Below are positions 1-6,770 of a DNA stretch of 8,606 bases, one piece after another (position 1 is the stretch's first letter; each line of letters begins with the position of its first letter). The notes under the pieces are model-generated. The model was given only the letters and a program-made list of their open reading frames with translations. It had not been told where the DNA came from and ran no database searches. The DNA is from Planctomycetota bacterium (GTDB taxonomy: Bacteria > Planctomycetota > UBA1135 > JALUZX01). The position numbers and the translations under genes are program-made. The stretch covers positions 1 through 8,606 of the forward strand of contig JALUZX010000427.1 in assembly GCA_027011425.1 (NCBI GenBank), written 5' to 3'.

Positions 1-102
1 TCCCCAAGGTTACCGTGGTGGGGGTGATCTCGGCGGCGCGGAAGTCGGGGAGCAAGAGCGAGGTGTCCGCCGAGATCACCCCCACCACGGTAACCTTGGG
101 GA
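1..102. repeat. Perfect inverted repeat at left window edge (likely fold-back artefact)
   Basis: Bases 1-36 are the exact reverse complement of bases 67-102, with a 30-base spacer (37-66). The inner arm and spacer encode the expected PriA sequence ending in the residues DFRAAE. The outer arm replaces the continuation that PriA proteins normally have (a stretch leading to the QVAGRAGR helicase motif). The 8-base string ccgccgag (minus strand) occurs at the turning point in both the true sequence and the copied strand, a microhomology suited to strand switching. I infer an amplification or assembly chimera, not a biological hairpin. Confidence 0.9.
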
Positions 103-1783
103 AGTCCAGGCCCTTGGCGATCATCTGGGTGCCCACCAGGATCCTGAATTCCCCCCTCCGGAAGGCCTGGAGGGCGCGCCCCACTTCGTCCCTCCTGGCC
201 ATGGTATCCGAATCCATCCGGACGACAGGAAACTCCGGGAAGATCCTCCTCACCTCCCCCTCCACCCTCTCGGTCCCGAAGCCCAGGTAGTAGAGTTCCG
301 GCCACCCGCATTCCGGGCACCTCCCGGGAGGAGGAATCTCCCTGGCGCAGTAGTGGCAGACCAGGCGCCTCCTGGAACGATGAAACGTCAGCGGAACACT
401 GCACTCCCTGCAACGGACGCTGATTCCGCACCGCCTGCAGGTGAGCACCGGGGCGAAGCCGCGGCGGTTGAGAAAGAGGATGGCCTGCTCCCCCCTCCCC
501 AGGCGGTCCCGCATGATGTTCACCAGAACCCTGGAGAGAAAGGGAATCCCGCCGGGCCCCTTCTTCTCCCGGCGCATGTCCACGATCACAGTCTGGGGGA
601 TCCGCCCTCCTCCCACCCGGGAAGGAAGTTCCAGAAGTTCCAACTTCCCGTCCATGGCGGCCTTCCAGGACTCCAGGGAGGGGGTCGCGCTTCCCAGGAT
701 CGCCACGGCCCCGCAGATCCTCGCCCTCTCCAGGGCCATGTCCCGGGCGTGGTAGCGGGGCACGTTTCCCTGCTTGAAGGTATTTTCGTGTTCCTCGTCC
801 ACCACGATGAGGCCCAGCCGGTCCAAGGGGGCGAAAAGCGCGGACCTGGGTCCGACCGCCACGGCTCGCCTTCCCTCCAGGAGGAGGCGCCACTGGTCGG
901 CCCTCTGGGCTCCCGTGAGGGAGGAGTGGAGGACCGCCACCTGTCCGAAACGGGCGCGGAACCGGGCCACCGTCTGGGGGGTGAGGGAGATCTCCGGGAC
1001 GAGCACCACCGCCGTCCGCCTTCGGGCCAGGGTCTCCGCCACGGCCCGCAGGTAGACCTCGGTCTTGCCGCTTCCCGTCACGCCGTAGAGCAGGAATCCC
1101 TTGTATCCCCCCCCATCCAGGGCCGACCGGATCCGGGCCACGCAACGCTCCTGCTCGGTCGTGAGTTCCGGGATCTCCCCCACCGACCCGGGATCGCCCG
1201 TGAATTCCAGTTCCGGCCGGGAAGGCCGGGACTCCAGGCGGAGCAGGCCCCTCTTCACCAGGCTTTCCAGGGGGCTCCGGCTCACCTTGGTCCTGGCCAG
1301 GAGGTCGAAGACCCGCATCTCCCCCCCGGCCTCCAGGACCGCCCGGAGCACCCGGGCCTGTTTCTGGAAGCGCTCTTTCTCCTCCAGGGTCGCGAGTTCC
1401 CTTTCCAGCTCGGGACCTCGTTTTCTCAAAACAGCATATGGGATGGTCCGGGCGGCATGATGCTTGAGGGCCCCCGGGATGGCGGCGTCCAGGGCCTCCC
1501 CCAACGAGCAGAGGGTCCTCCCGGCGATCCGGCGGCAGAGGGCCATGATGTCCCCGGAGACCACCGGCGCATGGTCCACCAGGGAGTGGAGGGGCCGGAC
1601 CTTGGAAGGATCCAGGGAGCACCGGTCCTTGAGCCCCGTCACCACCCCCACGGCCCGGCGCCTTCCGAAGACCACCCGGACCCGGGCCCCTACTCTCACG
1701 GAATCCTCCAGGGCCGGCGGGACCAGGTAGGTGAACTCCCGCCTCAAGGGAATGGGAAGGGCCACGTCGGCGTAGAGAGGCAA
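1..1783 (-). CDS. priA: Primosomal protein N' (PriA replication restart helicase), 3'-truncated at window edge
   Basis: PriA is a 3'-to-5' superfamily 2 DNA helicase that recognises stalled forks and reloads the replicative helicase. About 585 genuine residues are visible. The N-terminal DNA-binding domain opens with LPLYADVALPIPLRREFTY, the usual PriA start. Walker A GVTGSGKT is at residues 234-241 and the DEEH box at 329-332. GSATPS follows, and eight zinc-binding cysteines span about 449-492 in CxxC-type pairs. The second helicase lobe is present as far as VGTQMIAKGLDFP and LLPDFRAAE. The QVAGRAGR motif and C-terminal domain are missing, because the frame enters the edge inverted repeat and the last nine codons are spurious. 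The start is TTG at 1783, chosen because the family N-terminus begins there and GGAGG lies 4 bases upstream. The gene begins 9 bases after the mazG-like stop, so it is co-transcribed. No internal frameshift was found on checking the G-rich runs. Full-length PriA is usually 700-800 residues. Confidence 0.95.
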   Translation of the reverse strand, partial: MPLYADVALPIPLRREFTYLVPPALEDSVRVGARVRVVFGRRRAVGVVTGLKDRCSLDPSKVRPLHSLVDHAPVVSGDIMALCRRIAGRTLCSLGEALDAAIPGALKHHAARTIPYAVLRKRGPELERELATLEEKERFQKQARVLRAVLEAGGEMRVFDLLARTKVSRSPLESLVKRGLLRLESRPSRPELEFTGDPGSVGEIPELTTEQERCVARIRSALDGGGYKGFLLYGVTGSGKTEVYLRAVAETLARRRTAVVLVPEISLTPQTVARFRARFGQVAVLHSSLTGAQRADQWRLLLEGRRAVAVGPRSALFAPLDRLGLIVVDEEHENTFKQGNVPRYHARDMALERARICGAVAILGSATPSLESWKAAMDGKLELLELPSRVGGGRIPQTVIVDMRREKKGPGGIPFLSRVLVNIMRDRLGRGEQAILFLNRRGFAPVLTCRRCGISVRCRECSVPLTFHRSRRRLVCHYCAREIPPPGRCPECGWPELYYLGFGTERVEGEVRRIFPEFPVVRMDSDTMARRDEVGRALQAFRRGEFRILVGTQMIAKGLDFPKVTVVGVISADTSLLLPDFRAAEITPTTVTLG

Positions 1784-1787
1784 GCTA

Positions 1788-1792
1788 CCTCC
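1788..1792 (-). promoter_or_regulatory. Ribosome binding site for priA
   Basis: GGAGG sits directly after the mazG-like TGA and 4 bases before the TTG at 1783. The short spacing and non-ATG codon suggest modest initiation, probably helped by coupling to the upstream gene. It supports the TTG start over the later in-frame GTG. Confidence 0.6.
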
Positions 1793-2089
1793 TCAGGGAC
1801 AGCGGCAGGGCGAGGCCCCGCACCGGGGACACCCATTGCCGTATTTATCCCAACCGGCCTTCTCCAGGTCCACCCCCGCCAGGGAGGCCAGGGTGGCGAG
1901 CCAGGCCAGGGCGTCGGCGAACTCCTCCTCCAGGTTCTTCCGCTCCCCCCTGCGGAGCGCCCGGACCAGTTCGCCCACCTCCTCCACGAACCAGAGGGTG
2001 GTCCCCTCCAACCCCCGGGCGCGGTCCCGCTCCAGGTAGATTTCCTCGATCTTCTTCTGGAACCCCGAAACCCCAGGCCTTTTTCCCAT
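1793..2089 (-). CDS. MazG-like nucleotide pyrophosphohydrolase with C-terminal cysteine tail
   Basis: This is a 98-residue all-alpha NTP-pyrophosphatase-type protein. The family hydrolyses (d)NTPs to monophosphate plus pyrophosphate using magnesium held by acidic residues. The motif EExxE is at residues 36-40 (EEVGE) and ExxD at 56-59 (EFAD), the spacing expected of a single MazG domain. The C-terminus ends in CPRCGASPCRCP, with cysteines at 87, 90, 95 and 97 that could bind zinc or stabilise an oligomer. It is much shorter than E. coli MazG, which has two domains. An ATG exists at 2104, but the ATG at 2089 is preferred because GGAGGG lies 7 bases upstream of it. A still longer upstream frame to 2257 is only read-through over the preceding gene. 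It starts 4 bases after the phosphatase homologue's stop and ends 9 bases before priA. The actual substrate, such as a damaged dNTP, cannot be inferred. Confidence 0.85.
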   Translation of the reverse strand: MGKRPGVSGFQKKIEEIYLERDRARGLEGTTLWFVEEVGELVRALRRGERKNLEEEFADALAWLATLASLAGVDLEKAGWDKYGNGCPRCGASPCRCP

Positions 2090-2093
2090 GGCC

Positions 2094-3218
2094 TTACCCT
2101 CCATACCGGACAGAAAGCAGGACCACGTCCTCGTCGGGCTCCTCCCCCCCGAGAAAGTCCTCCACCTCGGCGCCCGCCATATCCACGAAAACAAGGGTGT
2201 TCTTCGGGCCGTGCCGGGCCAGGGCCTCCTCCAGGCGCCCTTCGCCGTATTCCTCACCCGAGGGGGAAAGGTTGGCGTAGATCCCGGGCGTCACCAGGAC
2301 CAGGCGCTGGCCCCTCTGGAGGCGCACCCTCTTGGGCTGGAGGACCCGGGAAAAGACCTTTCCCTCGTCCAGGCCGAGAGCGATCCCTTCCAGGCCGATC
2401 CGGTGGAGTTCCCCCCTTCCGAAAAAGTAGAGAGGCGCCTGGAGCCCCAGGCCCCAGGCGGTCACCTCGCCTCCCCCGTCCTTGCGGGCCTCCAGGAGGG
2501 TGAGGGTGAGACAGGCCCCTTCCACCAGGTTTTCTTTGAGGGCGGCGTTGAGTCTCTCCAGGACCCCGGGCGGTTCCTCTCCACGGAGGAGCCACTCCCT
2601 GAGCAGGGTCTTTCCCAGGACCATGACCATCCCCGCCGCAGCTCCCGCCCCCTGGGCGGATCCCACGGCAAGGTAGAGATTGTTTTCCCCCTCCAGGTAT
2701 TCCAGGAAGTCCCCGCCACCCCGTTTCCCCGGGAGGAAAAGCCCTCCCGTCTCCCACACCGGGTCCTCGGAAAAGGCCTGGGGCATCATCTTGCGCCGCA
2801 CTCTCCCGAGCAGGCGGGCCTCCTTCTCCCGGATGCGGGCAAGCTCCTCCTCCACCACCCCTTCCCGGAGGTTCCCGGCAAGCTCCTCGAGCTGGCGCAC
2901 CAGCCGTCCCGACTCCAGGGTCTTCCTGCCGCCCCGGAACCGCACGTTGAAATCCCCCCGGGCGAGTTTTCCCACGGTCAGGGCGAGTTCGTTGAAGAGC
3001 CGGGCCACCCGGGACCCCTCCGTCCAGGCCAGGGCGGCCACCCCCCCGCCGAAGGCCAGGCTGAGCAGGAGCAGGAGCTGGGGCGGGGTTCCCCTCCTGG
3101 CCAGGAGGGAGATCAAGAGCAGGGCAAGGAGGGAAGCGCCGCCCGCGAAGAGGGCCAACCTTGCGGCCAGGGGCACGCCTTTTGCGCTCCCGCTCCTTCT
3201 TTTCTTCTTCCCCCTCAC
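2094..3218 (-). CDS. Membrane HAMP-SpoIIE/RsbU (PP2C-type) phosphatase homologue, probably catalytically degenerate
   Basis: This 374-residue protein has a basic N-terminus (residues 1-20), two hydrophobic segments (about 20-41 and 46-65), and a HAMP-like region (about 68-118, with KLARGDFNV). An EVxxR-type helix leads into the SpoIIE/RsbU catalytic fold (about 140-370). Fold landmarks are RRKMMPQAF (141-149), GGGDFLEYL (167-175), GAGAAAGMVM (190-199), NAALKEN (224-230), LQAPLYFF (259-266) and a C-terminal DEDVVLLSV (362-370). Active relatives dephosphorylate anti-sigma-factor antagonists using metal ions held by aspartates. Asp170 and the C-terminal Asp362/364 remain. The usual GDVSGKG-like motif reads GSAQGAG, with Ser187 in place of Asp, and the usual TDG or SDG reads TPG, with Pro311 in place of Asp. 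The histidine of the usual AGHxP is also absent. I infer a pseudophosphatase or signalling scaffold. It starts at GTG 3218, overlapping the pgsA stop by 4 bases (GTGA). No anti-sigma or antagonist gene lies nearby. Confidence 0.8.
   Translation of the reverse strand: MRGKKKRRSGSAKGVPLAARLALFAGGASLLALLLISLLARRGTPPQLLLLLSLAFGGGVAALAWTEGSRVARLFNELALTVGKLARGDFNVRFRGGRKTLESGRLVRQLEELAGNLREGVVEEELARIREKEARLLGRVRRKMMPQAFSEDPVWETGGLFLPGKRGGGDFLEYLEGENNLYLAVGSAQGAGAAAGMVMVLGKTLLREWLLRGEEPPGVLERLNAALKENLVEGACLTLTLLEARKDGGGEVTAWGLGLQAPLYFFGRGELHRIGLEGIALGLDEGKVFSRVLQPKRVRLQRGQRLVLVTPGIYANLSPSGEEYGEGRLEEALARHGPKNTLVFVDMAGAEVEDFLGGEEPDEDVVLLSVRYGG
2097..2102 (-). promoter_or_regulatory. Ribosome binding site deciding the mazG-like start
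   Basis: GGAGGG overlaps the last codons and stop region of the upstream phosphatase homologue and precedes the ATG at 2089 by 7 bases. The alternative ATG at 2104 has no comparable site, so the shorter protein is chosen. Confidence 0.65.
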
Positions 3219-3781
3219 AGCCTAAGGGCCTTCCTGCCCCGGACCAGGTAGACCCCCCCCGACCAGATCGTGAGGGCCAGGGCGCCCCAGATCAAAAGGG
3301 GCGTCAGGAACGTCTCCGCCAGGGGCACCCCCGCCATGCGTCCCAGCAGAAACCCAAGCGCCAGGGCCTGCACGGTGAACTTCCACTTGCCCGAGCGGAT
3401 CGCCGAAAAATCGACCCCCTCCGATTCCGCCAGGGACCTGATTCCGCTCACCAGGAATTCCCTCCCCAGAATCACCACCACCATCCAGGGAGGAAGAAGG
3501 TCGCCCGTCCCGGGGCGGGCGCAGAGGAAGACCGCCGTGCCCAGGACGAGGATCTTGTCCACGAAAGGATCCGCCACCCGCCCGAAGCGCGTGACCTGTC
3601 CGTAGCGCCTGGCCAGGAAACCGTCCAGGAAGTCCGAGGCCGCCGCCAGGATGAAAAGGACCACGATGGTCCAGATCTGCCACCCTGGAAGGGGCGGGAC
3701 CTGAGGAAGGAAGGCCAGGAAAAGGAAGATGAGCAGGCAGAGAAAAAGTCTTCCCATGGTGATGGAATTGGGGAGATTCAT
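3215..3781 (-). CDS. pgsA: CDP-diacylglycerol--glycerol-3-phosphate 3-phosphatidyltransferase
   Basis: PgsA transfers a phosphatidyl group from CDP-diacylglycerol to glycerol-3-phosphate, the committed step to phosphatidylglycerol and cardiolipin, in the inner membrane. The 188-residue length is typical. The CDP-alcohol phosphotransferase signature D-G-x2-A-R-x8-G-x3-D-x3-D is complete at Asp53, Gly54, Ala57, Arg58, Gly67, Asp71 and Asp75, with the extra upstream Asp50. The PgsA-type segment GREFLVSGIRSLAESEG (106-122) and SGKWKFTVQ (130-138) separate it from other family members such as phosphatidylserine synthase. Several hydrophobic helices are visible, for example 10-25, 36-48, 77-88, 98-110 and 138-180. 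The ATG at 3781 overlaps the rimO stop in an ATGA junction, and AAGGAG lies 7 bases upstream, so the start is firm. It is translationally coupled to rimO on one side and to the phosphatase homologue on the other. Confidence 0.95.
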   Translation of the reverse strand: MNLPNSITMGRLFLCLLIFLFLAFLPQVPPLPGWQIWTIVVLFILAAASDFLDGFLARRYGQVTRFGRVADPFVDKILVLGTAVFLCARPGTGDLLPPWMVVVILGREFLVSGIRSLAESEGVDFSAIRSGKWKFTVQALALGFLLGRMAGVPLAETFLTPLLIWGALALTIWSGGVYLVRGRKALRL

Positions 3782-5136
3782 GGGGCTTCTCCTTCCGCCT
3801 CGCCCTCCAGGTCGTAGGCACGGAAACCCCGGACCCGGACCCGGACGAAGTCCCCCGGCGCAAGGGGCCGGGAACTCCGGACCCGGACCAGGCCGTCCAC
3901 TTCGGGGGCGTCCGCCGCGGTGCGGCCCAGCCAGATCCCGTCCTCCCCGGAGGAATCCACCAGCACTTCCACCTCCTTCCCCAAGAGCGTCCTGTTCCGT
4001 TCTTCCATGATTTCCCTGTTGAGACGCATCACTTCTTCGAGCCTTGCCCGGGCGGCCTTCCGGGAGGGCCGGCCCCCCATGGCCGCAGCCGGGGTGCCCT
4101 CCTCCGGCGAGAAGGCGAAGGCCCCGAGCCTCTCGAAGCGGAACTCCGCCAGGAAATCCACCAGTTCACGGAACCTACGTTCCGTCTCCCTGGGATGTCC
4201 GACCAGGACCGTGGTCCTGAGGGCCACGCCGGGAATCTCTTCCCGGATCCGGTAGAGAAGTTCCTTGAGCCTATCCCCTCCGGCGCCTCTTTTCATGGCC
4301 TCCAGCACGGGAGTGCTGTAATGCTGGATGGGGAGGTCCATGTAGGGAACCACCTTGTCCAGCTCCCGCACGGCCTCCAGCAAGGCCGGGGTCACGCTCC
4401 AGGGGTAACCGTAGAGAATTCTGATCCACCGGATTCCTGGGATGTCGTTCAGGCGCTCCAGGAGTCCCGCCAGGCTTTCCCCCCCGCCGGGGAGATCTTT
4501 GCCCCAGGCCGTGGAATCTTCGGCCACCAGCTCCAGCTCTTTCACGCCCAGGCCGGCCAGGCGCCGGGCCTCCTCCAGGAGGACTTCCATGGGCTTGCTC
4601 CTGAGCCTCCCGCGGATCAGAGGAATGGCGCAGAAGGAGCATTGGTGATTGCATCCTTCCGCCACCCGAAGGTAGGCGTAGGAAGCGGGCGTGAGCAGGA
4701 GCCGGTCCAGGTCCGACCCGGGTCCCTTGGGCCGCCCTCCCGCGAGAAGGCCCCCTCTCCCCGGTCCCGGACCTGCGACGAGCCGGGCCACGACATCTCC
4801 CACGCGGCTGTAGTCCGAGATGGGGAGGAAGGCGTCCACTTCCGGAAGGGAACGGACCAGCTCGTCGCCGTAACGCTGGGGAAGACAACCCACGGCCAGG
4901 ACGGCCCGGATCCTTCCCTCCTCCTTGAGCTTTGCCATTCGGAAGAGCGTATCGATGGATTCCTCCCTGGCGTCCTCGATGAAGGCGCAGGTGTTCACCA
5001 CCACCACGTGGGCCTCCTCCGGAGCGGAGGTCACGGCGATCCCCGCCTCTGCCAGGTGGGCCAGAAGCACCTCCGAGTCCACCAGGTTCTTGGAACAGCC
5101 CAGGCTCAGGAGAGCCACCTTGAGATCCGCCGGCAC
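3778..5136 (-). CDS. rimO: Ribosomal protein S12 (aspartate-C3)-methylthiotransferase
   Basis: RimO is a radical SAM enzyme that adds a methylthio group to a conserved aspartate of ribosomal protein S12. The 452-residue reading has the UPF0004 domain with three cluster cysteines, Cys14 (SLGCSKN), Cys50 (VVNTCAF) and Cys84 (AVGCLPQ). The radical SAM CxxxCxxC follows at Cys162, Cys166 and Cys169 (CNHQCSFC), then YMDLPIQHYS in the barrel and a C-terminal TRAM domain containing DAPEVDG. That last motif is characteristic of RimO rather than MiaB or MtaB. The preferred start is GTG 5136, because the family N-terminus (short lead, then KVALLSLGCSKN) begins just after it and a GAGG-rich run lies just upstream. 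An in-frame start at 5226 would add 30 unconserved residues and overlap the upstream gene. Its stop overlaps the pgsA start. It lies 56 bases after the motorless FtsK-like gene. Confidence 0.95.
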   Translation of the reverse strand: MPADLKVALLSLGCSKNLVDSEVLLAHLAEAGIAVTSAPEEAHVVVVNTCAFIEDAREESIDTLFRMAKLKEEGRIRAVLAVGCLPQRYGDELVRSLPEVDAFLPISDYSRVGDVVARLVAGPGPGRGGLLAGGRPKGPGSDLDRLLLTPASYAYLRVAEGCNHQCSFCAIPLIRGRLRSKPMEVLLEEARRLAGLGVKELELVAEDSTAWGKDLPGGGESLAGLLERLNDIPGIRWIRILYGYPWSVTPALLEAVRELDKVVPYMDLPIQHYSTPVLEAMKRGAGGDRLKELLYRIREEIPGVALRTTVLVGHPRETERRFRELVDFLAEFRFERLGAFAFSPEEGTPAAAMGGRPSRKAARARLEEVMRLNREIMEERNRTLLGKEVEVLVDSSGEDGIWLGRTAADAPEVDGLVRVRSSRPLAPGDFVRVRVRGFRAYDLEGEAEGEAP

Positions 5137-5192
5137 TCCACCCCCCTCTCGGAAGGACGAATGGAAAAGAAGGCCCCCCTCGGGAACCGGGC

Positions 5193-6764
5193 TCAGGACC
5201 GGTAGGTCTCTCGAACCTGCTCCCACTCACTGGGGGACATCAGGATCTCCCTGGGGAGGCTCCCCCTGTAGGGGCCCACCACTCCCAGGAGTTCCAGATC
5301 ATCCAGGAGATGGGAGGCCTGGGCAAAGCGGATCTGGAGTTTTCTCTGAAGCATGGTGATCGAAGCCCTTCCATTCTCCATCACCAGGGCGGCGGCGCGA
5401 TCCAGGAGATCGGGATCCGAAGTGGGGACCCGGTCCCGTGCCGCCGCGGGGGAGGGCTCGTCCCTCTCCGGCCTGGGAATGACCACGGAAGGCTCAGGAG
5501 TCTCTGGCTGGGGCCGGGGAATCTCCGCCCTGGGAGTCTCCTCTTCCTTTTCCATCTCTCCTCCAGCCCCCTTCGCCTCGGGCTCCACCATGGTCTCCTC
5601 CTCCTGGCCTTCACGGGTTTCCAAGACGGCTCCTTCTTCCTCTTCTTCCTCCTCCAGCTCCTCCCCTTCTTCTTCCTCCTCACCGAGTTCCGCCTCGGGG
5701 AAAAGACCCGGCTGGAATGGAGGGGCTTCCTCCTCCTCCTCTTCTTCTTCTTCCTCTTCCGCTTCTTCCTCGAACTCTTCCTCTTCCTCCTCCCAGTCCT
5801 CCGACTCGGCCCCGGGGGCCAAGGTCACATCTTCTTCCTCTTCTTCCTCTTCTTCCTCGAACTCCTCCTCTTCCTCCTCCCAATCCTCCGACTCGGCCCC
5901 GGGAGCCAAGGTCACATCCTCTTCCTCTTCTTCCTCCTCCGCCTCGAATTCTTCCTCTTCTTCCTCCTCCGGGGCCTCCAGGGAACTCTCTTTTTCCTCT
6001 TCCTCTTCCTCTCTCTCCTCTTCCACCAAGGGATCTTCCCCTGATGCCTCGGCCAGTCCCTCCCGCTCGGGAAGGATCTTGTCCCCCACTTCCCTGGTTC
6101 CTTCCAGCTCCGCCACCTCCAGGGCGCTCACCTCGGGAGAAAGGAGATTCCCCCCCAGAGGCTCCCAGGAAGGCGCCGGCACCCCGGCCTCATGGGTTCG
6201 CGAAAGGGGGAAGGAAAAGCTCTCCCCTGCCCCCGCGGCGGAGGCCTTCTTCTCGGCCAGGCGGCGGAATTCGTCCCAGAAGAGCCAATTGGTGGCCAGG
6301 AGCAAGGAAGCCACCAGAAGGATGGAGAAGATCAGAATGCTTCCGAAGACGCCGAAGAGGGCCGTCATCCGGGGAGCCATGACGCTGCCGATCCAGCCCC
6401 CGGCCCGGATTCCCTCCATGTAGCCCGCCGTGCCGCTCACCCCGGCGGCCCCAAGGACCACGCCCAGGATCCCCAGGGCCCGCAAGCGAAGTTTCGGAAC
6501 ATTGCCCGGGCCCAGGCAGGCCCGAAGACTCCACACCAGAACCAGGACCAGGCCGATCAGGGACCCCGACCAGCCCAGGAACCGGTAAACGCCGGCCACG
6601 AAAGACTGGAGGAGGGAGGAGGGACGCTCCATGCCGCCCCGGGCGTGGTAGACCACGATCCCGATCGTGAGAAAGAGGGACACGCAAAGGATCAGGAAAG
6701 GAAGGAGAAACCCTCCTTTCTGCTCCCGGTCCCCGGGGGCGCCTCCAGTTGAGAGACCCGCCAT
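5193..6764 (-). CDS. Motorless FtsK-like membrane protein: FtsK 4TM domain, polyglutamate linker, FtsK gamma domain
   Basis: This 523-residue protein resembles FtsK at both ends but lacks the ATPase in between. Residues 18-165 form four hydrophobic segments (about 18-39, 58-84, 94-114, 130-162). The stretch AGGWIGSVMAPRMTALFG (121-138) followed by a long helix matches the FtsK N-terminal membrane domain. Residues about 245-410 are an extremely acidic, probably disordered linker, mostly glutamate runs, containing two copies of a 29-residue unit (283-311, 312-340). Residues 410-448 are proline-rich. Residues 450-523 match the FtsK gamma winged helix (LQRKLQI, ASHLLDDLE, GVVGP, PREILM), the DNA-recognition domain. 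No Walker A or B is present anywhere. ATG 6764 is chosen because GGAGG sits 6 bases upstream and the membrane domain starts soon after. A TTG-initiated extension to 6872 adds 36 unremarkable residues. A candidate promoter precedes it. I infer an inner-membrane or division-site partner of the adjacent FtsK motor. Confidence 0.8.
   Translation of the reverse strand: MAGLSTGGAPGDREQKGGFLLPFLILCVSLFLTIGIVVYHARGGMERPSSLLQSFVAGVYRFLGWSGSLIGLVLVLVWSLRACLGPGNVPKLRLRALGILGVVLGAAGVSGTAGYMEGIRAGGWIGSVMAPRMTALFGVFGSILIFSILLVASLLLATNWLFWDEFRRLAEKKASAAGAGESFSFPLSRTHEAGVPAPSWEPLGGNLLSPEVSALEVAELEGTREVGDKILPEREGLAEASGEDPLVEEEREEEEEEKESSLEAPEEEEEEEFEAEEEEEEEDVTLAPGAESEDWEEEEEEFEEEEEEEEEDVTLAPGAESEDWEEEEEEFEEEAEEEEEEEEEEEAPPFQPGLFPEAELGEEEEEGEELEEEEEEEGAVLETREGQEEETMVEPEAKGAGGEMEKEEETPRAEIPRPQPETPEPSVVIPRPERDEPSPAAARDRVPTSDPDLLDRAAALVMENGRASITMLQRKLQIRFAQASHLLDDLELLGVVGPYRGSLPREILMSPSEWEQVRETYRS
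5535..6032 (-). other. Region encoding the polyglutamate linker; long polypurine tract
   Basis: This part of the motorless FtsK-like gene encodes residues 245-410. It is dominated by mixed GAA and GAG codons, so the plus strand reads as near-uninterrupted cttcctcctcttcc-like pyrimidine runs, longest between about 5640 and 6030. Both glutamate codons are used, which argues for selection on the protein charge rather than recent slippage of one triplet. The asymmetry makes this the part of the window most prone to assembly collapse or length variation. Confidence 0.85.
5745..5918 (-). repeat. Tandem duplication, 2 x 87 bases, inside the acidic linker
   Basis: Two adjacent 87-base units (5918-5832 and 5831-5745) each encode DVTLAPGAESEDW followed by glutamates with one phenylalanine. 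The offset is exactly 29 codons, so the frame is kept. The copies differ at a few bases, for example cagtcc versus caatcc on the plus strand, and at one residue (Ala in place of Glu near the end of copy 2), so the duplication is not brand new. Confidence 0.9.
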
Positions 6765-6770
6765 TTCGCA

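Noticed and set aside
541..570. Possible frameshift in priA near GPGGIPF
   Set aside because: A first reading seemed to hit a stop. Recounting the C-run at 557-560 restored an unbroken frame, with codons in register from Walker A through the zinc cysteines.
353..2503. 716-codon plus-strand open frame, and a second plus-strand frame at 2088-3251
   Set aside because: They lie antisense to priA, the mazG-like gene and the phosphatase homologue, which have clear family motifs. The composition (Pro/Gly/Arg/His-rich, no motif) is that of a shadow frame in GC-rich DNA.
5137..5192. Terminator between the FtsK-like gene and rimO
   Set aside because: No stable hairpin followed by a T-run was seen in these 56 bases; they are best read as a short leader.
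5745..5918. CRISPR array or minisatellite
   Set aside because: There are only two in-frame units with no unique spacers, fully inside a coding region.
5310..6423. Plus-strand frames rich in Ser, Leu/Phe or Pro opposite the glutamate linker
   Set aside because: These are complements of GAA/GAG codon runs. The low-complexity look is inherited from the minus-strand gene.
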